From Staphylococcus pseudoxylosus (GTDB lineage Bacteria; Bacillota; Bacilli; Staphylococcales; Staphylococcaceae), in assembly GCF_003697915.1 (NCBI RefSeq), contig NZ_RCVN01000007.1, forward strand, positions 1 through 64,000: a stretch of 64,000 nucleotides of DNA. The letters are read 5' to 3'. Every line of letters begins with the position of its first letter. The stretch's first letter is position 1. Below the pieces are notes generated by a model that saw only the letters and a list, made by a program, of their open reading frames with translations, was not told the DNA's origin and made no database searches. This document shows positions 57,275-64,000 of the stretch, one piece after another. The translations under genes were made by a program, and so were the position numbers.

Positions 57275-58429
57275 TCACTTCCTATCCATTAAAGATATTG
57301 GAATAACTGCATTTCCTTCCATGATTCTTCTAGCGGTACGACCAGTACCTCCTTTAATCAATTTGTAAGCACTTTCATTTTTTTGTATAAAAACTTCAGA
57401 CGAAATGCTTCCACTAGGATGTCCTATCTCTATTGTGTTTAGCGCGTTTTTCTGACAAACAGTAGCCGGGACTGTCCCAGGAATTTTACATGCAGTTGCC
57501 AAGCATATAGAGCCACTAACAGCAAAAGCTGGATGCAATTTGCCCATAGAAATATATCTACCTATTATATTAATATTTTCCTTTTTAATTAAACTACCTT
57601 GTTCTGTTATATAATCTTTTGGCTCGCTAACTAATGTTATTTTAGGTAATGCTTCTAATTCATGATTTACATTGTCTTCGTCGCTAAATAATCCTAATAA
57701 AACACCTACTTTAACCCGTAGCTTTTCAATTGCTTTTGAAGTCTGTTGATTATTGATATCCTTTGCCAATTCAAATCCTTCAAGAGAAAAATCGCTAGCT
57801 TTGACGAAAGCAACAATATTGCCAGTATCTAATATACTAACTTTATATGTAGCTCCATCCATTTTAATATAGTCAACTAAATTTCCAGTTGGCAATAATT
57901 TTCCAGTAAATGCCCCGGATGAGTCAATAAAACTCACCGTAATCTTTGCCCCTGTGCCTTCAACACCTGAAATCGAAAAGTCACCTACACTTTTGATTTC
58001 ACCTTGATATACAGGGACACGTACTTCCATAATTTTATTGGTATTGGTATTTAAAATTCTAACTGTTGTTTCACCATCTTCTCTCTTTACGAGGCCTTCC
58101 TCAACCGCGTATAAACCGACAGCCGACGCCATATTGCCACAAGTCACGTTGTAATCGATGCTTTTTTGATTAATTCCAACTTGTCCGAAATTATAGTAAA
58201 TATCACTATCATTTGTATCCGTCATACCCACAATTGCTACTTTACTAGTAACAGAAGTGCCTCCGCCAATACCATCAATCTGCCCGTTAGCAGAGCTACC
58301 ATAAATCTTTAAAATCACTTCTTCCTTCAATTTTTCATCTATGGGCAAGTCAGTATCTTTAAAAATTAAACCTCTGCTAGTTCCTCCCCTCATTAAAACA
58401 CATGGGATTTTTAAACTTGTCGTATCCAT
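57275..58429 (-). CDS. PrpF-family isomerase (methylaconitate / oxalomesaconate type)
   Basis: The 384-residue protein has the PrpF signature: IPCVLMRGGTSRGLIFKDTDLP at the start, YGSSANGQIDGIGGGTSVTSKVAIVG near 45-70 and CGNMASAVGLYA near 98 with the likely catalytic Cys. The fold is that of diaminopimelate epimerase. Known members isomerise aconitate-like or oxalomesaconate compounds. As first gene of a tricarboxylate-uptake operon, it probably converts the imported acid (for example an aconitate) for the TCA cycle; the exact substrate is inference. Confidence 0.82.
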   Translation of the reverse strand: MDTTSLKIPCVLMRGGTSRGLIFKDTDLPIDEKLKEEVILKIYGSSANGQIDGIGGGTSVTSKVAIVGMTDTNDSDIYYNFGQVGINQKSIDYNVTCGNMASAVGLYAVEEGLVKREDGETTVRILNTNTNKIMEVRVPVYQGEIKSVGDFSISGVEGTGAKITVSFIDSSGAFTGKLLPTGNLVDYIKMDGATYKVSILDTGNIVAFVKASDFSLEGFELAKDINNQQTSKAIEKLRVKVGVLLGLFSDEDNVNHELEALPKITLVSEPKDYITEQGSLIKKENINIIGRYISMGKLHPAFAVSGSICLATACKIPGTVPATVCQKNALNTIEIGHPSGSISSEVFIQKNESAYKLIKGGTGRTARRIMEGNAVIPISLMDRK

Positions 58430-58574
58430 AATATGCCCCCTAGTTAATTATTGAAATATTCAGTTAACTTATATAAAGTATATAAGTATATATTCGATAA
58501 ATAAAATATTACTTTTTTATGTTTGGTCATCAAAATATTTTATAATACATATAAATTTTGTAGGAGGATTATAT

Positions 58575-59441
58575 ATGGATAGTATGGATTGGGAAATTTT
58601 AAGAGAATTATTTAAATGCAAAAACATCACACAGACAAGCAAAACCCTGAGAACATCACAACCTGCAGTAACGTATAGAATTAATAAACTTGAACAAGAA
58701 TTTAATGTGAAGATTATCTATAGAAATAAAAAAGGCGTCGTATTCACTTCCCAAGGAGAAATGATTGTAAATTATGCAATTTCCATGTTAAAAGATAATC
58801 AAAAACTTAAAGAAGAACTTATAAGTCAAGAAAACACCGTTCAAGGAATATTAAGATTAAGCGCTTCTAGTATATTTTCAAGATATCAACTTCCTAAAAT
58901 TTTGTCGGAGTTTAGCCAAAAATACCCAGCAGTAGAATTTGATGTTAATACTGGTTGGAGCGAAGAGGTTTTTAAATCTGTCCATAATGACTATTCTCAA
59001 GTAGGCATACTAAGAGGAGACTACAGTTTTTCGTCAGAGAAGATTCGTTTAATGAAAGAAAAGATTTACGTCGTCTCAAAACATCCAATTGATATTACTG
59101 ATTTACCTCATTTACCCAGAATATATTATAACACCGATACCTCTCTCAATAAGTTAATTGATGATTGGTGGATTGGAAAGTTTATCGAGCCACCTTCTAT
59201 TACAATAAATGTCGACAACATGGAGACCAGTAAAGAATTTGTTCAAAATGGGTTAGGTTTTTCTATTTTGCCTGGTATTTTATTACGAGATGATGATAAT
59301 TTGTCTAAAATCCCATGTTTAGATCAACAAGGTGACTATATTATTAGAAATACAGACATGATTTTAAAAGAACAATATCTAAATAATACCGTAGTGAGGG
59401 CATTTTATAATTTCATGAAGGACGTTAATTTAGAATTTTAA
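58575..59441 (+). CDS. LysR-family regulator of the tct operon
   Basis: The 288-residue protein has a LysR helix-turn-helix (residues 5-60: LRELFKCKNITQTSKTLRTSQPAVTYRINKLE) and an effector domain. It is divergent from the prpF-like/tct operon with 145 bases between starts, so it is the likely activator responding to the imported acid. AGGAGG precedes the ATG. Confidence 0.9.
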   Translation: MDSMDWEILRELFKCKNITQTSKTLRTSQPAVTYRINKLEQEFNVKIIYRNKKGVVFTSQGEMIVNYAISMLKDNQKLKEELISQENTVQGILRLSASSIFSRYQLPKILSEFSQKYPAVEFDVNTGWSEEVFKSVHNDYSQVGILRGDYSFSSEKIRLMKEKIYVVSKHPIDITDLPHLPRIYYNTDTSLNKLIDDWWIGKFIEPPSITINVDNMETSKEFVQNGLGFSILPGILLRDDDNLSKIPCLDQQGDYIIRNTDMILKEQYLNNTVVRAFYNFMKDVNLEF

Positions 59442-59662
59442 TATAATATATGATTATATGATTCCAATGCATTTCACCTAAATATGATACTTTAATCCAA
59501 TTATACGTCGTCACTCACTGCTACCTAATTTACTCAAAGATACAGTGTTCTTACACATAAAAAATATAAAGTTACACTCACAACTGAAATGTAGTACAAT
59601 ATATTTAATGTTTTATATTTTTGCGCTCAATAAAATGTGAATTAAAATTAAGGGAGAATGAG

Positions 59663-60229
59663 ATGAACGATAATAAAAAGAATGGATGTATCGGTTGTTT
59701 AGGCTGTTTAGTTGTCATTTTACTCATTATATTGTTGGTTGGCGGATATAGCGCTTTCTTCTATACAGAAAATAATAGCGATAGTACCAAAAAAGAAACT
59801 CAAAAGCATTCTGATACTAAAAAGAAAGAGAAAGAAAATAAAAATTCTGACACTAATAATAGCAAAAATGAAGGGATTAATACTCAAGAAAATGGCTCTC
59901 AAGAATCAAATGATAATAATTACGAAGAGTCAAGTAATGCTTCTGATCATAGCGAAAATAGTAATGTTAATGATAATGGCGATACTTATAATAATCATCA
60001 AAGCCAATCATCTAACAACTATAATAACAGCACAAATCAACAAAACAACTCAAGCACAGATATCGATACCCCTGATCCTAATGCACCCGACATTGATGCA
60101 CCTGAAAAGAATGATTTACCTAAAACGCCAGATGTCGACGTACCTAAGCCAGGTGAAATAACAAAAGATATGCCAGGTTATGATTCATCCAAAGATAGAG
60201 ATAACGATGGTATAATAAACGAAAAATAA
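59663..60229 (+). CDS. Membrane-anchored acidic Asn/Ser-rich protein with EF-hand-like end
   Basis: The 188-residue protein starts with a Cys-rich NGCIGCLGCLVVI and one membrane segment (about 8-32), then a long low-complexity outer stretch rich in Asn, Ser, Asp and Lys (about 38-145). It ends in repeats of DxPDxxxPD and a single DRDNDGIIN motif, which looks like a calcium-binding EF-hand or type-3 thrombospondin loop. AGGGAG precedes this ATG; the longer frame is not favoured. Not recognised as a known gene. Confidence 0.65.
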   Translation: MNDNKKNGCIGCLGCLVVILLIILLVGGYSAFFYTENNSDSTKKETQKHSDTKKKEKENKNSDTNNSKNEGINTQENGSQESNDNNYEESSNASDHSENSNVNDNGDTYNNHQSQSSNNYNNSTNQQNNSSTDIDTPDPNAPDIDAPEKNDLPKTPDVDVPKPGEITKDMPGYDSSKDRDNDGIINEK

Positions 60230-60233
60230 GCAA

Positions 60234-60285
60234 AAACGACACTTCATCATTTGCTGATATCAACAAATGGTGAAGTGTCGTTTCA
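60234..60285. terminator. Bidirectional terminator
   Basis: AACGACACTTCATCATTTG pairs with CAAATGGTGAAGTGTCGTT, flanked by A and T runs. Confidence 0.92.
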
Positions 60286-60306
60286 TTTACTAATGTGCTT
60301 CATCAC

Positions 60307-61614
60307 TTATTTAATTTTTAATATTTGTCCTACTTTAATACTATTGGAATCCAACTTATTGTCTGATTTAATTTTGTCTACTGTTGTCTTTTGATTTTTA
60401 GCTATACTATACAAAGTATCGCCTTTCTTCACAGTATAGGTCTTCACTAAATACAGTGTTTGTCCCTTGCTAATACTATCATTTTTCAAATTATTCCATT
60501 TCTTGATATTTTCAACACTTACATTACTTCTTTTAGAAATATTATACAGCGTATCGCCAGCGACTACTTTATGTGTATCTCCGGTTATCGTATCACTATT
60601 ACTTGGCGCTTTTAATTTTAATGTTTGTCCTACTGATAATGTGTTATTACTTAAATTATTCCATTTCTTAATGTCATCAATAGCTACGCCGCTTCGTCTT
60701 GAAATACTATATAATGTATCACCTTTCGCCACTTTGTAAATTGAGCCAGTTATTGCGTCGTCATTACCGCCACCGCTTAGTGCTTTATAATGTTTTTGCA
60801 CTAAACTATAAAATTGGTCCATGTTATATCCCCACTGATTGAAATAACCTACTGGGTCTGTATGATCCGTGCCACCCCAATATTGACTAATAGCATTGTG
60901 ACTAATAATTGTACCTGTGCCTTGATTATTATCTGCCAATGATGGAGCCAGCCCATTTTGCTTCAACATTTTAGCAGCTAAATAAGCCTGGTTATTTACA
61001 GATTTAGCAAAACCGTCAAATGTATTTGATCTCGTCAACTCTATTTGATAGAAATACGGGTTTGCATTCGCGCCTGCACCCCAAGCTAAATAATTACTTG
61101 GTGCTGTTTGGATAATTTTATCACTACTTGCATAAGCATGTACAAAAGCACTCTGATAATTATTATACATATAATTGACTTCGCCTTCAATCGTACTATT
61201 AGGATTGGCCGTTTCATGTATAACAACGCCTATAAATTTTCCTGACTTATAATTATATTTTGGTAAGTTATTCATACGTGAATCTTGAACGATTTTCGCC
61301 GGTTTAATATTATTATTTGCAATATATGTATTTACGTCTTGATAAGACCTATTTGCAAAAGTACGCATTTCTACTGAATTAGCATTATGTTCTACAACCT
61401 TATTATGTAATCGTAAATCTTCAGGTGTGAGTTGGTCTTTTAAAGCTTGAGGACTCATCTTTTGTGCTTTATCAAAATCGATTGGCTTGCTGGTATTTTC
61501 TTTCTTATCTTTTGCTGTCGTTTGCTTTCCATTATCTTCCTGTGCATATGCTACGGTAGTACTTAGTACTAAGCTCGTCGCTACTATTAATGATAAACCT
61601 AACCTATACTTCAT
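60307..61614 (-). CDS. N-acetylmuramoyl-L-alanine amidase with three LysM repeats
   Basis: The 435-residue secreted autolysin has a signal peptide ending near VAYAQ, a polar linker, an Amidase_2 domain (about 105-278) very like the Atl amidase, and three C-terminal LysM repeats (about 291-335, 347-389 and 391-434). The zinc-site candidates are His133 (VVIHETANP), His239 (ISHNAIS) and Asp253 (DHTDPVGYF). LysM repeats bind glycan; the usual Atl GW repeats are replaced. It should cut the bond between MurNAc and the stem peptide, in daughter-cell separation or wall turnover. Domain order is the reverse of Sle1/Aaa, which have N-terminal LysM and a CHAP domain. Confidence 0.92.
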   Translation of the reverse strand: MKYRLGLSLIVATSLVLSTTVAYAQEDNGKQTTAKDKKENTSKPIDFDKAQKMSPQALKDQLTPEDLRLHNKVVEHNANSVEMRTFANRSYQDVNTYIANNNIKPAKIVQDSRMNNLPKYNYKSGKFIGVVIHETANPNSTIEGEVNYMYNNYQSAFVHAYASSDKIIQTAPSNYLAWGAGANANPYFYQIELTRSNTFDGFAKSVNNQAYLAAKMLKQNGLAPSLADNNQGTGTIISHNAISQYWGGTDHTDPVGYFNQWGYNMDQFYSLVQKHYKALSGGGNDDAITGSIYKVAKGDTLYSISRRSGVAIDDIKKWNNLSNNTLSVGQTLKLKAPSNSDTITGDTHKVVAGDTLYNISKRSNVSVENIKKWNNLKNDSISKGQTLYLVKTYTVKKGDTLYSIAKNQKTTVDKIKSDNKLDSNSIKVGQILKIK

Positions 61615-61936
61615 TTAAAACACTCCTTTTATTATAGAACACTATTTTATCGCAACGTCTATATTAATTAATTCATCTTATTCTTCCAGTTTATAATATT
61701 ATTCAAATGTTTACAAAAAACTTTATTATTTCGTACTATTTTTTGGGTATTCTATATATTAAGTGTTTTAAATATAATAAAAATGAGGAAGATAATGAAA
61801 TCACAAATACTTTTGACTTCATTATCTTACTCTCATTATATTTACTACGCTTACATTTGTTGATTAATAAGTTTATCGTCCATAGCCCCTCCATTGGTAC
61901 GTGTTGAGGATTATAACTTTGTATCACGCTCAAAAA
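61615..61936. other. Non-coding region upstream of the amidase gene
   Basis: An AT-rich stretch. AAGATAATGAA (about 61789-61799) pairs with TTCATTATCTT (about 61819-61829), extended by AATGA...TCATT, forming a long hairpin of unknown role. A short overlapping frame is not supported by a ribosome site. Confidence 0.4.
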
Positions 61937-62125
61937 TTATAAATCGATAATTACACTTGATAATATCGCAATTAATGCAACTATAAGTACAAACACAAGT
62001 AAGGTATCAATTTTTCTTTGGTTACGTTCTTTATATGATTTTCTAAATTCTTTTAATGCCACAAAACCTGCAATTAACACTAATAATAAACACACTAAAT
62101 GTAAAACCAATGCTATTACGGCCAT
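61937..62125 (-). CDS. Small membrane protein of unknown function
   Basis: A 62-residue protein with two membrane segments (about 4-23 and 44-60) around a basic loop (FRKSYKERNQRKID). GAGGTG is 6 bases before this ATG. Not recognised. Confidence 0.55.
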   Translation of the reverse strand: MAVIALVLHLVCLLLVLIAGFVALKEFRKSYKERNQRKIDTLLVFVLIVALIAILSSVIIDL

Positions 62126-62339
62126 CTTCATCACCTCACACACTTTTATTAAATTATGATTGTACTTATTTGTTTAAAAATGCTTCATGAACAATTAATT
62201 AGAAATAGTTACTCAGTAAACTGATAAATAGAGGAATGGTTAATTACGTAGTCTTTATAATATGCTACCCTTTTTAATGTCTCAAAAAACGCAAAGTGGT
62301 ATTTCACTCCTTTCTAGATACATTGTGTTTTAAAACATA

Positions 62340-62388
62340 AAAAAACAAACCACACGCTAAAATCAGCAAATGGTTTGTCAATCATATA
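62340..62388 (-). terminator. Terminator after the CxC zinc-ribbon-like gene
   Basis: On the minus strand ACAAACCATTTGCTGATTTTAGC folds back with GTGTGGTTTGT, then TTTTTT. Confidence 0.8.
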
Positions 62389-62419
62389 TTATCTATAATA
62401 ATTATATACTGTAAAACAG

Positions 62420-62662
62420 TCAGTTATTTTCAAAGAAATCTTTTGAATATGTTCTTAATCTACCACAATTTTCACACAAAACATTTATCAACGTAATGGG
62501 TTCATTACCGTAAGTAGCAGATAATAATGGTAAATAATATTGGCCATCCAATACTCTCATGTTAGGATTGTCGCAATTACAAATACCTTTGTTTGTAGCC
62601 TTTGACTCAATAATGCTTATGATACGTTCTTTTTGTATATCAGTAAATTTTTGAATTGTCAT
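62420..62662 (-). CDS. Small protein with zinc-ribbon-like cysteines
   Basis: An 80-residue soluble protein with CNC near residue 28 (KGICNCDNP) and CENC near 63 (VLCENCGRLRTYS). The spacing suggests a zinc-ribbon-like site. GGGAG precedes this ATG; the longer frame lacks a site. Role unknown. Confidence 0.62.
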   Translation of the reverse strand: MTIQKFTDIQKERIISIIESKATNKGICNCDNPNMRVLDGQYYLPLLSATYGNEPITLINVLCENCGRLRTYSKDFFENN

Positions 62663-62732
62663 AAACTTTGTCTCCCAACATATTATATTGTATCCATTAT
62701 AATATGTTGTCCTCATTAAATAAAGCTTAATT

Positions 62733-62845
62733 TAAAAAAGGCCCTCAATTAAGAGGACCACAGGATTAAAGGAGTTGCGTTCTCCTACACGTCATAGGAC
62801 GCATAAGAGATTGACCCATTTAATCACTCACGTCCTAAGACGTGC
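62733..62845 (-). ncRNA. Candidate structured sRNA
   Basis: A minus-strand -10 (TATAAT at 62852-62857) is followed by hairpins CACGTC-TTAG-GACGTG and GGAG-AACGCAA-CTCC and an intrinsic terminator GGTCCTC-TTAATT-GAGGGCC plus six T. No start codon with a ribosome site is inside. A related 24-base segment lies at 62991-63014, suggesting a duplicated RNA or an antitoxin-type RNA. Confidence 0.55.
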
Positions 62846-63029
62846 AAAATTATTATAAGTTAATTACTTGTATAAGTAAAATATAAATTATCTCAAAAAA
62901 GGAAAGGCTTTCTTATAATCAGAAACATAATATTTATTAAAGAAATTTCAAATACTGCTGTTAATGTTTTTCTTTAGTAAGCAAGAGACTGTATAAGAGG
63001 TTAAACCATGTAATACCCTTGACCCCAAC

Positions 63030-63125
63030 CAAAAATAAACCGCCCCGAAAGGCGGTTTATCACGGATGAAGTACTGGAGGTACTTCATATATATAGCGTA
63101 ACATATAAAAATTAGTATTGCCACG
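63030..63125 (-). ncRNA. Candidate sRNA with C-rich loop
   Basis: On the minus strand a possible promoter (TTGAAT near 63151) is followed by ATGAAGTAC-CTCCA-GTACTTCAT, whose loop could pair with a ribosome site, and by the terminator AAACCGCC...GGCGGTTT with TATTTTT. The loop is typical of staphylococcal Rsa-type regulators, but the promoter is weak. Confidence 0.45.
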
Positions 63126-63363
63126 CTTATATTGTTTGATTCATTTTTATATTCAACTTTTATGTATGATTTAATATCATGAAAATTTTAGATACCGTTG
63201 TAATAGTCGTAAGATTTTTTCTACAAAAAGCCTCTGACTTTATAATTATATAGTTTTAGTCTGTAAGTAAAAAGGTAAATAAGAATAATGTAATGAGCAT
63301 CAACACATCATTAATAATATACTTTTATAATTTAAACAGTATTTACTAAAAGGAATGATTAGT

Positions 63364-63804
63364 ATGCAATATACACAATACTTACCAGGAACTTGGCACA
63401 TCATAGCCTCTACATTTAAAATGTGGACTTCAGGCAAAAAAACAAATCCTTCTATCACTTATTCAATCATACAATCTCATCCCTTAAGAATTCTTGATGA
63501 AATAACATACCAAACGCGAAACAAATCAAAATCCATTGTCGGTCACGATACACTAGATAACGACCAATTCAATTGGAGAGGTAAAGGCGTGTTAAAACTA
63601 TTTTCGAGCAAGTGGGACATTATTTATATTGACGATGAAGTGCTAATTATTAATTTTTCTGCTACTTTGGCAACACCATCTGGAATGGATATACTTTTAC
63701 GTAATAAGCAAAATGCTGATTCATATAAAAGACAAATACTTAATCACCCAGAAAAATTCAACTTAAACACCAAAACTATACAGAAATTTAAATGGTTATT
63801 TTAA
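63364..63804 (+). CDS. Lipocalin-like small protein (tentative)
   Basis: The 146-residue soluble protein begins YLPGTWHIIASTFKMWTSGKKTNPSITY, similar to the GxW start of lipocalin-like proteins, and continues with alternating strands such as WDIIYIDDEVLIINFSATLATPSG. It has no signal peptide. AAAGGA is 9 bases before this ATG; an ATG three codons earlier is too close. The fold assignment is by pattern only. Confidence 0.55.
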   Translation: MQYTQYLPGTWHIIASTFKMWTSGKKTNPSITYSIIQSHPLRILDEITYQTRNKSKSIVGHDTLDNDQFNWRGKGVLKLFSSKWDIIYIDDEVLIINFSATLATPSGMDILLRNKQNADSYKRQILNHPEKFNLNTKTIQKFKWLF

Positions 63805-63874
63805 TTTCAGAGTCAAAACAATTGCCTATAGATTAAAATACTAATCTTCATGGCTATTAATACTAATAAAACAA

Positions 63875-63910
63875 AAATAACCCCGTAGGTATATGCCTAC
63901 GGGGTTTTCA
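63875..63910. terminator. Terminator after rpsR
   Basis: AACCCCGTAGG and CCTACGGGGTT around TATATG, with A- and T-runs on both sides. Confidence 0.92.
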
Positions 63911-63923
63911 GATACAATATCTA

Positions 63924-64000
63924 TTATTGTTCTTCTTTAACATATGGTAATAATGCCATATGACGAGAACGTTTAATAGCTAATGTCAACATACGTTGAT
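63924..64000 (-). CDS. rpsR: Ribosomal protein S18, C-terminal part
   Basis: The last 25 codons are visible and the gene continues beyond the right edge. The sequence QRMLTLAIKRSRHMALLPY followed by VKEEQ and a stop is the conserved end of bacterial S18, which binds 16S rRNA in the small subunit platform. In staphylococci rpsR is the third gene of rpsF-ssb-rpsR; the others would lie beyond the edge. Confidence 0.96.
   Translation of the reverse strand, partial: QRMLTLAIKRSRHMALLPYVKEEQ

Noticed and set aside
59712-60161. 149-residue alternative frame in the acidic protein gene
   Set aside because: Frame-shifted reading of Asn/Ser-rich codons; no ribosome site and no sensible protein features.
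61707-61907. 66-residue plus-strand frame upstream of the amidase
   Set aside because: No ribosome site; it overlaps a long hairpin and an opposite frame.

Overview
The window is low-GC Firmicute DNA that reads as a Staphylococcus chromosome. Close family matches recognised from sequence include KatA, GuaA, CspC, AhpC/AhpF, NfrA and HypR-MerA, and the right edge enters rpsR. The order nfrA / ahpC-ahpF / NDxxF lipoprotein, together with tcyP / DUF536 / GNAT-like / xpt-pbuX-guaB-guaA, matches what I remember of the S. aureus chromosome. The extra allantoin genes, a second (large) catalase and a tripartite tricarboxylate transporter suggest a coagulase-negative species, perhaps of the S. saprophyticus/xylosus/equorum type. 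The species is inference only.

Layout. 0-1.2 kb: a secreted Met/Asn/Gln repeat protein cut by the window edge and a VanY-like carboxypeptidase. 1.4-3.6 kb: katA behind a perfect PerR box, plus a small PH-domain gene. 3.6-8.4 kb: allantoinase and permease divergent from a PucR regulator. 8.6-15.5 kb: GrpB-family protein, two MFS exporters around a LysR regulator, cspC and a glutamate/aspartate symporter. 16-20 kb: a run of very small membrane-protein genes, one not found by simple ORF length cut-offs, ending in a small LPXTG protein. 20.4-25.7 kb: xpt-pbuX-guaB-guaA behind a guanine riboswitch. 25.9-34.9 kb: stress protein with SigB promoter, tcyP, serine dehydratase operon, nfrA. 35-40.5 kb: large catalase, XRE regulator, ahpCF with PerR box.

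41-48.8 kb: lipoprotein, phosphatase, YxeA-like protein, PepSY membrane protein, LysE exporter, a guanidine-I riboswitch driving a paired SMR exporter, a GNAT gene broken by an in-frame stop, and a SigB-driven small membrane protein. 49-54 kb: hypR-merA, an SRPBCC protein, a membrane-anchored poly-gamma-glutamate hydrolase-like protein and a KtrB/TrkH potassium transporter. 54-59.5 kb: tctA-tctB-tctC-prpF-like operon divergent from a LysR gene. 59.6-64 kb: a secreted acidic protein, an Atl-type amidase with three LysM repeats, small proteins, two candidate sRNAs, a possible lipocalin and the rpsR 3' end.

Two themes join the genes. The first is defence against peroxide and hypohalous stress: katA, the large catalase, ahpCF, nfrA and hypR-merA, with PerR, HypR and SigB sites visible. 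The second is purine and nitrogen handling: allantoin use, guanine/xanthine salvage, guanidine export and serine catabolism. Nearly all genes end in strong hairpin terminators, several of which share one compound design.
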